Positions 28,464 to 36,800 of a stretch of DNA of 41,892 bases are shown here, one piece after another. The translations under genes were made by a program, and so were the position numbers. The stretch is from Paulinella micropora (Eukaryota > Cercozoa > Imbricatea > Euglyphida), in NCBI GenBank assembly GCA_009731375.1, contig BJOX01000058.1, forward strand, positions 673,296 through 715,187, given 5' to 3'. The notes under the pieces were generated by a model. It saw only the letters and a program-made list of their open reading frames with translations. It had not been told where the DNA came from and searched no databases. Every line of letters starts with the position of its first letter. Position 1 is the first letter of the stretch.

Positions 28464-28763
28464 ATGTCTTCCAACTGCACGACTTGTGGACAAGCTACCG
28501 CCGCTGCTGCTCCCGCCAAGCCCGAGCGCAAGCCCCGCGCGCCGTCCGCGTACAACACCTTTTTCAAGGAGCAGATGGCCACGCCCGAAGTCAAGGCGAT
28601 GGCTCATAAAGAACGCATGGCGTACATCAGCTCGAAATGGAACCAACACAAGGCGGCTGCTCCTGCTCCTGCTTCTTCTGCGTCTGCACCCCAACAGGGA
28701 TCGGCACAGGCTCAGAGCGACGCACTGCCTGCTGGCCGCCCTGCCCTCGTGCGGTCCCTCTGA
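28464..28763 (+). CDS. HMG-box-like DNA-binding protein
   Basis: 99 residues. A short 'CTTC' knuckle and Ala/Lys linker precede 'KPRAPSAYNTFFKEQM', then 'KERMAYISSKWNQHK', the helix 1 and helix 3 pattern of YABBY/HMG-like boxes seen in several giant viruses. The tail is low-complexity Ala/Pro/Ser/Gln. It could bind or compact viral DNA in virions. The last 137 bases overlap the 3' end of the convergent RuvC-like gene, so one of the two tails may not be under strong selection. Confidence 0.6.
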   Translation: MSSNCTTCGQATAAAAPAKPERKPRAPSAYNTFFKEQMATPEVKAMAHKERMAYISSKWNQHKAAAPAPASSASAPQQGSAQAQSDALPAGRPALVRSL

Positions 28764-29277
28764 TCAGCGCACAGAAGGCAAGACCAAAGGCGTCACTCAA
28801 GTGATCTGACTCTGTGAGGCATCTAGTCTCGCCAGTTACATTAAAACTTTCTACGAGGTTTTGTGCCAATACTTTAGACTGAACTTTGTATTTCCCATTA
28901 ACTCGACCGGACATAGTCGGGGTAAGCGAGAAAAAGCAGCTGAACTTGATCGAGCTCTGATAGTAGAGTAGCTCCTTGGCGCCTAGTGCCAGCATCGTTG
29001 CGCCGGCTGCCGCTTGAATCAAGAGGTTGTCGGGGTTTGTGTTCGCCCTCCCGAAATTTTGGTCCTCGACCACGCACACATCGGCGTTGTGCACTTCCTC
29101 GATGGCGTGCAGGCACGCCGACAGGGACTTGGTCTTGAAGCTGTCAGTGTCGTCCTGTCTGGCGATGCTCAGCACGCTGGCATAAGTGACTGCGATGGCG
29201 TTGGTGCTGTTGTTTTTCTCGAGCACTACCACTCCAAGATTTCTCAGCCCCGGGTCGATTGACACGACTTTTTTCAT
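28627..29277 (-). CDS. RuvC-like Holliday junction resolvase
   Basis: 216 residues of the poxvirus A22 / RuvC type. Catalytic acids fit the RNase H fold: D8 in 'VVSIDPGLRNLG', E71 in 'DVCVVEDQNFG', and D158 and D162 in 'TESDHLSDAFGLAF'. The core ends near residue 175; the remaining tail overlaps the HMG-like gene and is rich in Gln/Glu/Pro. It would resolve branched or concatemeric DNA before packaging. Its ATG overlaps the stop codon of the upstream minus-strand gene by four bases (ATGA). Confidence 0.85.
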   Translation of the reverse strand: MKKVVSIDPGLRNLGVVVLEKNNSTNAIAVTYASVLSIARQDDTDSFKTKSLSACLHAIEEVHNADVCVVEDQNFGRANTNPDNLLIQAAAGATMLALGAKELLYYQSSIKFSCFFSLTPTMSGRVNGKYKVQSKVLAQNLVESFNVTGETRCLTESDHLSDAFGLAFCALIRGTARGQGGQQAVRRSEPVPIPVGVQTQKKQEQEQPPCVGSISS

Positions 29278-30512
29278 TTTCTTCCCTCCCTCCTCTTTGT
29301 TTTAATTACAAGACGAACTTTCTTTTTTTTACACACGTCTTCGTACCAGGACAAGCTCATATGCACGTCTGCCGTGCTGGTAGTAGTGCTAGCCGCGATA
29401 CAGAGCACTTCTCCCGGCCCGATAGCGATATTGAGCCTGCTCAGGTCCAGGCTGGCAGACGCCGAGCCCGTGGCCGACACGACGCACGCGGCCACGGCAT
29501 TGCCACTAGACACCGTCACCAAGCTCGCGGAGTACTCAGTGTTGGAGGCCGTGTCGTGGTTCGCGTAGGTCGGCGCGCTGCCGAACGTGGCTTGCGTGAG
29601 CACTCGCAGGATCACGGGCTTGGTGCCAGAGACGGCCGTGGCGGTCAGCAGAGTCGGGAACAGCAGGTCGTTGTTGGGGAGGGCGCCGATCAAGCTCTTG
29701 TTGCGGATCACCAGCACGTTACTTTCGGTCGTACCGATGGTCTGCACGTTCGTGCGCGCAAAGCTGAGGCCCAGCTGCCTCACGGGGCCTTCGACCAGGA
29801 CGCCGACACTGGCAGTGCGCACCAGGCCGCCCGCACCAGTCGTCTTGAGCCTGAACGGCAAGCTGGCGTTGCTGAGCGAAGGCGTCGTGTTGGCGCCCGC
29901 GTACTGGATCCGGTGCACTGGGACTAGCACCCCGTCCGACTGCCTCTCGACCGAGAACGTGACGGCCCCAAACCCTAGGTACTGCATCTGGATCTGAAAG
30001 ATGTTGCCCATGGCCCAGTCCTTGCGGTCCATGACGTCGTGGCCGCCCAGGCAGTTGTTCAGGTTCCAGTTTTTCTGGTCGACGTAAGTGTCGACAGTCG
30101 CGTTGCGGTGCAAGATCCGCAGCCTGTTAGTTCGAGTCTGGTCCTGGACATAGAAGAAGCCGTTGTTGTCGTCTCCTAAGCCAGCCATGGCCGAATTAGC
30201 CACGTTGGGCGTGGCAGGGAACAGCGCCGTGAAGCGGCAGACGAGCCCTTGTCCCGCGCGGTACTTGCAGCGCCTGAGCGTCTCGGCCTGTGCGGCGCCG
30301 CTGAGCGACAACAGGCCGGCGGCGGTGGTCACGGAGCCAGAGGTCGCGAACTTGCGCGAGTTCAGGGTGCCGGTGTAAGGGAAAGTCTCCTGCACTAGCG
30401 GGGTAGACTCCGCGACCTTGTGTTCGCCAAAAGCAGTGACCATGCTAGGCAGCGGTTTCGTTTCGACCACATCCTCCAGGCGCAGGCGCTTGTTGCCGCT
30501 GAGCGTCAGCAT
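29274..30512 (-). CDS. Virion structural protein, beta-rich
   Basis: 412 residues. Motifs 'LVCRFTALFPATPNVANS', 'AGLGDDNNGFFYV', 'NIFQIQMQYLGFGAVTFSVE' and 'VPVHRIQYAGANTTPSL' recall a structural-protein family of aquatic DNA viruses with uncertain role, possibly a turret or fibre base. The C-terminal tail is basic. It lies between the RuvC-like gene (4-base overlap) and the penton-like gene, which is divergent from it. Family recognition is from memory only. Confidence 0.6.
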   Translation of the reverse strand: MLTLSGNKRLRLEDVVETKPLPSMVTAFGEHKVAESTPLVQETFPYTGTLNSRKFATSGSVTTAAGLLSLSGAAQAETLRRCKYRAGQGLVCRFTALFPATPNVANSAMAGLGDDNNGFFYVQDQTRTNRLRILHRNATVDTYVDQKNWNLNNCLGGHDVMDRKDWAMGNIFQIQMQYLGFGAVTFSVERQSDGVLVPVHRIQYAGANTTPSLSNASLPFRLKTTGAGGLVRTASVGVLVEGPVRQLGLSFARTNVQTIGTTESNVLVIRNKSLIGALPNNDLLFPTLLTATAVSGTKPVILRVLTQATFGSAPTYANHDTASNTEYSASLVTVSSGNAVAACVVSATGSASASLDLSRLNIAIGPGEVLCIAASTTTSTADVHMSLSWYEDVCKKKKVRLVIKTKRREGRK

Positions 30513-30576
30513 CTCGATTTTTTTCCTCTTGCACTACACTAGTGAGACAACATTTAATTTTTGTTAAATTCCCGAA

Positions 30577-31407
30577 ATGAGCGGCCTGCGCAACATTTCG
30601 GAGATGAACATCCTGGTCCGATCGAAGGACCGCGACCGGGTGCAAGGCTCGGGCGATTCGGCCGAGTTCCGGCTGTCGCTGTCGGAAGCGATCCAAGGGA
30701 AATACAAGTTAATCTGGGCCACGATCCCGAACGCGACGTACAACATCAACTCCAAGAACAACAAGCTCTACTTAAACTCCACGGCCACGGGCGATGTGAC
30801 GATCACGATCCCGTCGCAAAATTATACGGGCGAAACTTTGGCCGACACGCTGCAATCGCTTTTAATCAACGAGGGCTTTGTACAAGTAGGGCAGACGATC
30901 GGGGTGGTTTATCTCGACACCAAGCTCAAGCTGCAGTTCACGCTGTCTGGTGGAGCAGAGTTCAAGATCTACAGCAAGAGCGGCGAGGACAGTGCGCACG
31001 CAGTGCTAGGCTTCCCGACTTCGGCCCAGAACGAGCTCTTTACGCTGACACCGGGCCAGGCCACCGTCTTGCCACAGGTCGTGGCGCTGGGCCTGCCGAC
31101 TTCGCTAGGCATCAAGATCAAGGAATGCTCAAGCCTGGCCTACTCGACGGGCGGCAACTACGAGGAAGTGTCTCTGACGGGCGCGGTCTCGCGCGGCACG
31201 AAAGTGCAATCGGGCAGCCTGATCATTCCTTTCCTGGCCTCGTCGGGGGGCTACCAGTCGTCGGCACAGGACCGGCACGACCAGTACGTGGTGTTTCCGA
31301 CGCTGACGAAGTACTTGCACCTGCAGGTGTGTAACCCTGACACCAGGGACAAGGTGGACTTGAATGGGGCGGACTGGGAGATGCTGCTGTCGAAAGCCGG
31401 TTGCTGA
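30577..31407 (+). CDS. Penton (minor capsid) protein-like
   Basis: 276 residues, beta-rich. An N-terminal 'VRSKDRDRVQGSGDSAEFRL' with the following 'IQGKYKLIWATIPNATYNI', the central 'GETLADTLQSLLINEGF', and 'SAHAVLGFPTSAQ' follow the layout of single jelly-roll penton proteins of Polintons and Polinton-like viruses, where a short '(A/L)LGF' motif is typical. The size fits. It would occupy the fivefold vertices of a capsid built from the protein at 26,404. Divergent from the structural gene at 29,274-30,512. Confidence 0.68.
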   Translation: MSGLRNISEMNILVRSKDRDRVQGSGDSAEFRLSLSEAIQGKYKLIWATIPNATYNINSKNNKLYLNSTATGDVTITIPSQNYTGETLADTLQSLLINEGFVQVGQTIGVVYLDTKLKLQFTLSGGAEFKIYSKSGEDSAHAVLGFPTSAQNELFTLTPGQATVLPQVVALGLPTSLGIKIKECSSLAYSTGGNYEEVSLTGAVSRGTKVQSGSLIIPFLASSGGYQSSAQDRHDQYVVFPTLTKYLHLQVCNPDTRDKVDLNGADWEMLLSKAGC

Positions 31408-31449
31408 TAGAGTGGCCGCCGGCCCAGCAATCGCACATTTTTTTTTTTA

Positions 31450-31457
31450 AATCTTGT
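31450..31457 (+). promoter_or_regulatory. Candidate promoter motif AATCTTGT
   Basis: Starts 28 bp before the ATG at 31,478. Confidence 0.5.
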
Positions 31458-31477
31458 GGCCGCAGTTAAAAAGAACG

Positions 31478-32152
31478 ATGGACGAGGATAAAATCCTGGC
31501 GATGCGGTCGCATTCGAACGAGAATCATGACTCTGACGACAGCGACGTCAAGCGAGAGGAAGAGAAGTGGTCTTCGAGGCACGAGTCCTACTTTGCCAGC
31601 GTGGTGGACGAGTGTGCCCTGCACGCGAGGCTGAACAACTCGGCGGGCTACTAGTATTACAACCGCTTTCTGTTGTTTGGTTTGTTGGCCACTATCGTGC
31701 CGGCTATCTGTTCGATTATCGTGGGAAATTTCGGCTTCAAGGCGTGCGGAGCAGGCCGGACGGGCTACGATTGGGTCAGCGTCACGTGTTTAATCTTGGT
31801 AGCTATCATATCGGGGACCAACTCGATTTTCAATTTTGGGCAAAAAGCAGAGCGCCACTTCTCCTGTGAGATCCTTTTTGAAATGGTCAAGAACGAGCTC
31901 TCGATCGAGATGGCCAAGAAGAGACGCTTTAGATTAGCAGCGGACGTGCTGCTAGTCAAGATTACCATGGCCCTGGAGAAAGTGCGCTCGAACGAGCAGG
32001 TTATACCGGGCCCGGTGTTGTGGGCGCACCGCCTGGACCGCGAGAAGCTGGCCAAAGCGCGCGCACAGATGGTGACGAGCGGCGAACCGGTCAGGCATCA
32101 CCAGGGCACGCCCGTGACGCTGGGCAGGCACTTGATCCCGATGCCTACATGA
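31478..32152 (+). pseudogene. SLATT-like two-helix membrane protein with in-frame TAG
   Basis: A 224-codon frame broken once by TAG at 31,652-31,654. The N-terminal part is acidic and ends in a helix ('VVDECALHARLNN'); directly after the stop the same frame gives 'YYNRFLLFGLLATIVPAIC', a second membrane segment 'VSVTCLILVAIISGTNSIF', then 'FNFGQKAERHFSCEILFEM' and a cytosolic helix. This order (helix, Tyr-Tyr-Asn, two membrane spans, a helix with Ala-Glu-x-His) matches SLATT-domain-like proteins common in large DNA viruses. The stop falls just before the first span, so it separates parts of one domain. The 3' end overlaps the convergent gene by 8 bp. Confidence 0.65.
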
Positions 32153-32492
32153 CCGTGCAGACCTTGGGACACAGCTCGCAGCAGTTGGTAGCGAGGGCGG
32201 CCTTCACGAGCTCCCAGATGACATCGACCACTGGCGGGATCAGCTTGTCCACGTTGTCGTCGGGACACAAGTCCACGAGCACGGAAACAAGGATCTGCTT
32301 CTTCTCCTCGCCCGTATGGTTAGTATAGAGAGCAAGGTACTTGACCCCGTGAACAATGAGCTGCGGCACTGACTGCCAGCTGAAATCGCTGTATGTCCGC
32401 TTGAGCTCGAGTGCGAGCTCGTGCGAGGTTACAGTGATGGACTCTTGCGACGAGGGCATCAGCCGTTGTTCGGTCTTACGTCTTTGCAACAT
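32145..32492 (-). CDS. Conserved viral protein of unknown function
   Basis: 115 residues. The region 'GEEKKQILVSVLVDLC' followed by 'LIPPVVDVIWELVKAAL' resembles a short helical family seen in several giant viruses, in which a Gly-x-x-Lys-Lys helix precedes a 'P..+D.i' helix. Function unknown. Cys-rich C-terminus ('NCCELCPKVC'). Confidence 0.55.
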   Translation of the reverse strand: MLQRRKTEQRLMPSSQESITVTSHELALELKRTYSDFSWQSVPQLIVHGVKYLALYTNHTGEEKKQILVSVLVDLCPDDNVDKLIPPVVDVIWELVKAALATNCCELCPKVCTVM

Positions 32493-32604
32493 GATTCGTT
32501 CTTTGTTTTGTTTGCGCCATAAGAAAAAAATATATCCTCTTTTCCTTTACTATTAAAAGAGGAATGGCCTTGCTGAAGCTGGACAACCGGCAGCTGAACG
32601 AATT

Positions 32605-33582
32605 ATGGACACTGAAGAAAAACTGCTCGTGCCGGAAGAATCGCGGTTTTGTCTCTTTCCCATCAGGCGTCCGGACCTGTATTCATTCTATGAAGCTTCC
32701 CTGCGCTCGTTCTGGACGGCAGACGAGCTTGATCTGAGCCGGGAACAGGCAGATTTCAAGAAATTGAGCGCGGACGAGCAGCATTTTATTAAGATGGTGC
32801 TGGGCTTTTTCGCCTCGAGCGACGGCATCATTCAAGAAAACCTGGCCGCCAATTTTTTGGCCGAAGTGCAATATTCCGAAGCGAGACTTTTTTATTCTTA
32901 CCAGATCTTTAATGAGGCCGAACACTCGCGGACCTACAGCCTGTTGATCGATACGATCATCAGCGACCAGCAAGAAAAAGACAAGTTGTTCAATGCGATC
33001 ACGCAGGTCCCGACCGTCGCACAAAAAGCCAAGTGGGCGCTGCAGTGGCTCAGCCCGGCCCGGTCTTCGTTTGCCGAGCGGCTGGTGGCGTTCGCTTGTG
33101 TGGAACTTGTCCAGTTCGCCTCTTCTTTCGCCTCCATCTTTTGGCTGAAACAAAAGCACCCGGGCCTGCTGCAGGGCCTGTGCACCAGCAACGAGTTTAT
33201 TGCGCGGGACGAGACACAGCACGGCCTGTTCGCGTGCCATTTGTACAAGCACCACGTGTCGAACAAGCTGCAGATGTCGCGCATTTTCCAGATCGTGGCC
33301 GGCTGTGTCGAGGTCGAGCGGAGGTTCATCAGCGAGTCGCTGCCGGTGGCCTTGCTGGGCCTGAACGCCACGCTGATGGAACGGTACGTTGAGTTCGTGG
33401 CCGACGGCCTGCTGCAGAACTTGGGCCTGAGCGAAAAGCTGTACGGGGTGGCCAAATGCCCTCTGCCCTTCATGGAGCAGCTAGGCGTGGTAGGCAAGAC
33501 TAACTTTTTCGAGAAAAGAGTGAGCGAGTACGCGCGGGCGCCGGCCAAGGAGCCGGAATGGGGCCTAGACCAGGACTTCTAG
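32605..33582 (+). CDS. Ribonucleotide reductase small subunit (class I R2)
   Basis: 325 residues, intact and normal in length. All metal ligands are visible: D43 ('FWTADELDL'), E104 and H107 ('NEAEHSRTY'), E167 ('FACVELVQF'), E203 and H206 ('RDETQHGLF'). The radical tyrosine is Y111 in 'HSRTYSLLID'. The C-terminus 'WGLDQDF' has the acidic-Phe ending that docks in the large subunit. It houses the di-iron tyrosyl radical that drives dNTP synthesis with the large subunit encoded 14 kb upstream. It ends with a 4-bp overlap with a convergent gene. Confidence 0.95.
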   Translation: MDTEEKLLVPEESRFCLFPIRRPDLYSFYEASLRSFWTADELDLSREQADFKKLSADEQHFIKMVLGFFASSDGIIQENLAANFLAEVQYSEARLFYSYQIFNEAEHSRTYSLLIDTIISDQQEKDKLFNAITQVPTVAQKAKWALQWLSPARSSFAERLVAFACVELVQFASSFASIFWLKQKHPGLLQGLCTSNEFIARDETQHGLFACHLYKHHVSNKLQMSRIFQIVAGCVEVERRFISESLPVALLGLNATLMERYVEFVADGLLQNLGLSEKLYGVAKCPLPFMEQLGVVGKTNFFEKRVSEYARAPAKEPEWGLDQDF

Positions 33583-33860
33583 CCATTGATGGTGTCAGGC
33601 AGCTCTACGACCGTCTCTTCTAGTGCCATTTCGGCCTCGACGGCCGCGTGGGCGGCAGACTCGGCGGCCGCCTCTGCTTCCTCTTCTTGCTGGATCAATT
33701 GCTTGATCTGCAGGCGCGTCTCCCTGCAACCACAGACCTTTTCACAGAGCGCGATCTGCAGCTGTAACTTCTCTCGTTCTACGGCCAGGATCCGGCGGCG
33801 GGCTAGGCACGTGGCCAGCTCGTTCTCGTTCTCGGCTAGTGCTTGTCGCAACGCGTCCAT
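33579..33860 (-). CDS. Coiled-coil protein of unknown function
   Basis: 93 residues, almost entirely helical with heptad character ('RQALAENENELATCLARRR', 'LQIKQLIQQEEEAEAAAES') and a Cys cluster 'CEKVCGC'. The C-terminus is acidic. TTTTTAATTAAAAA precedes the start. It follows the fibre gene's 3' end in the same direction. Confidence 0.6.
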   Translation of the reverse strand: MDALRQALAENENELATCLARRRILAVEREKLQLQIALCEKVCGCRETRLQIKQLIQQEEEAEAAAESAAHAAVEAEMALEETVVELPDTING

Positions 33861-33897
33861 TTTTAATTAAAAAATACAGACTCGAAAGAAAAAAAAA

Positions 33898-36800
33898 TTA
33901 GCCCGGGATCTCCGTAATAGACACTCTGCCTCTTGAATAAACAGTTGAACCGCCGACGACAAGGCTCCACGTGACACCGCCTTGCGTGTCGCCAAAGGCT
34001 TCGAACCAGATATACTCATTTGCCGCCACTTCCATGATGCCCGACAGGCTGGGCGAAGCGAACCGCCCGTTGCCATAGAGCCCATGGGCGGTAGTTGTCG
34101 CCTGAAAATTGGCTTCTGTCTGCTGTACGCCGGTGCTTGAGGCGGGTCTCACTGCATTCCTTTCGACCCAGACATCGTAATAGGCGCCACTGGTCGGCGG
34201 GTTGTTGGTAGCCGCTGCCGAGGTAATAAACTTGAACGAGGCAGTGATCAGCCATTTCCTGGGCATACCGGACGTGTTCTGCCAGGTCGTGAAGCCGTTG
34301 GCATGGCTTACGGTGATGTTGCCGTACACGGGCGCCAGCCTCACTACGCCATCGACCGGGATCTTCCTGGCAGTTCCACTATTAACAGTGACGGCCGTGT
34401 CACTCGTCAGCCAGTGGCCACGGTCCCAGGTGCCCAGCTCGAACTCGCCGAGGTCGTTGATTTGGAGCACGCGATCCGTGCCGGCGGAGGGCAGCGCGGT
34501 CGGCAACTTCAGCGTGTTTTTGCCGCACACGATCGAATCCACGCCCGTGAGGCCCGTGGCAGTGGCCGACACGCCCTCGGACTCAACGACGGGCGCAAAG
34601 GTCCCCACGACGGACGCGGCACTCGAATGTACCGAAGTGACAATAAACCGGTGGTAGTAATAGAACGCGGTCGAAGCGGGCGCGCTCGAGTTCAGGGTCT
34701 GTGACGTCGTGGTAAAAGAGAAGTTACCGGACCAGACCAGTGTCCAAGTACTGCCATTGTCCGACCCCGCCAACGTGAAGCTTTTGGTTGAGGTACTGAG
34801 AGTAACTCCGTTGGTCAACGCGAAGCTCGTGATTCTGTACCGGCGCCGCTGGTGCTGGAGCGTAAAGTATTCGCCGTATACGTTGCTGCCGCCCACGTTG
34901 GTAACGGCGTTGCTGGTCGTGTTGATACTCCCGTCCGAGTTGTAGTTGCCGAGGCTAGTCCAGCCATTGGCAGCGACACCATCGAAAACTCTCCAGCTCT
35001 CCTGGCTTACTTGCGCGGAAGAGTGGCTGAGCACCCAGTTAGGGTCCGTGGTAGGCGTATAGGCCGACATGGAAGTCCAGGTCGGCAGCGCCACCGAGCC
35101 AGAAGTCACGACCGTGGTGGAAGTGCTCTGGGTCACCATCTGCCCCGCAGAAGTCAGGCTCAGAACGGCAGTCTGGGCCGGCGTGGAGGCTGGCAACAAC
35201 GAGCTGGCCGCAAGCTGGCCCGCCGAGTCCAGCGTGACCAGCGACGTCGAGCCGGGCAGGCTAGCAGGCACTCTGACAGACGAGGCGGCTAGCTGCCCCC
35301 CGCTAGACAAGGAAACGAAGGACGTGTTGGACGGCAACGCGGTCGGCAGCAGGAGTGCAGAAGAACCAGAAGCCGGAGCGGAAAGCGTGCTGGTGCCGCC
35401 CGCCCCGCTAAGTGACAGCGAGCTAGCAGCCCCTGTCGCTAGCTGGCCACTAGAATCAAGTGTCACCAGCAAAGTGCTACCAGGCAGAGACACTGGCACC
35501 TTGAGCGCAGAGGCGCTTAGTTGCCCCGCAGAGGTCAGCGACGTCAGAGAAGTGCTGGCAGGCAGCGCGCTAGGTAGACTCAGCGCGACCGTCCCCGTGC
35601 TCGCAATCGTAGAGGTGCCGATCGTCATTGGCGACGTATGCGTGTGCCCGTCTACGTAGGCCTTGTTGGCAGCGTCGGTGGTGGTGAGCGGCGCCGCTAT
35701 GTTCTTGATCGCGGGGCACGACGTGTAGTCAAAGCCAAAGTGGTTGATTCCGCACCAGCTAGAACTCCCTCCTGCCTTGATAGTAGCAACCACGATGGCC
35801 ACGTACCGGGCGGCCCTAGCGGTGTCGGTCGGCGCGAGAGTGATGGAACTGCCATCGACAAAGGTGTACGAGCTAGTGTGCCACAGCGTCCAGGTAGTGC
35901 CGTCTAACGACGTGCCCACCTGCCATGTCTTTGGCGATTTATCCAGACCGCTGGACTGGGCTTGCAGGTAGTACTGTTGCAGGACGACCCCAGTGCCAAA
36001 ATCTAGCTGGAGCCACTCTCCGGGGTACACTACGCCCGAAAACGTTTTGCTGGAACTGGAAGTGTAGGCGCCGCTCGTGGCATTGTAGGTACTAGTGTTG
36101 CTCTGCCAGGAAAAGTTTGAGCCCGTGTTGAAGCCGTCGTACGCGTTGCCGTTCCCGGAAGTGGACGCACTCGCGACCAGGCCGTTCCAGCTGTTACTCG
36201 CCATGCTGTCGGGCTTCTTCACGTACGAAGTGGCTACAAGGCTCAGACCATGAGAGATAGCCTGGTCCCCGTACAACAGCGCGCCGTCGGAGCCCAGCGA
36301 CACCAAGCTAGTACTGCTTGGTAGTGCGGTCGGCAGCTTGAGTGCAGAGGTGCCGGACGCCGGAGCGGAAAGGGTGCTAGTGCCTCCAGCCCCGCTGAGT
36401 GACAGCGAGCTAGCAGCCCCTGTCGCGAGCTGGCCACCGGAGTCGAGTGTCACTAGCGAAGTGCTGCCCGGCAGGGCTGTCGGCAGCTTGAGTGCAGAGG
36501 AGCCAGAGGCGGGAGCGGAAAGCGTGCTGGTGCCTCCAGCCCCGCTGAGTGACAGCGAGCTAGCAGCCCCTGTCGCGAGCTGGCCACCGGAATCGAGTGT
36601 CAACAGTGACGTGCTGCCAGGCAGTGACGCCGGTACCTTGAGCGCAGACGCACCTACCTGGCCCGCGCTCGTCAAGGAAACGAGTGACGTGCTGGCGGGC
36701 AGCGAAAGCGGGAGTGTAAATTTAGAGGCGGTGAGTTCGCCGGTCGTGCTGTTCCACTGTGTCGCCTTCTCGCTGGCAGTAGAATCGACGCCCGACCTCA

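Noticed and set aside
11512-32152. Alternative genetic code explaining the in-frame stops
   Set aside because: One break is TGA and the other TAG, while intact genes end in TAA, TAG and TGA alike. Frameshifts are also present.
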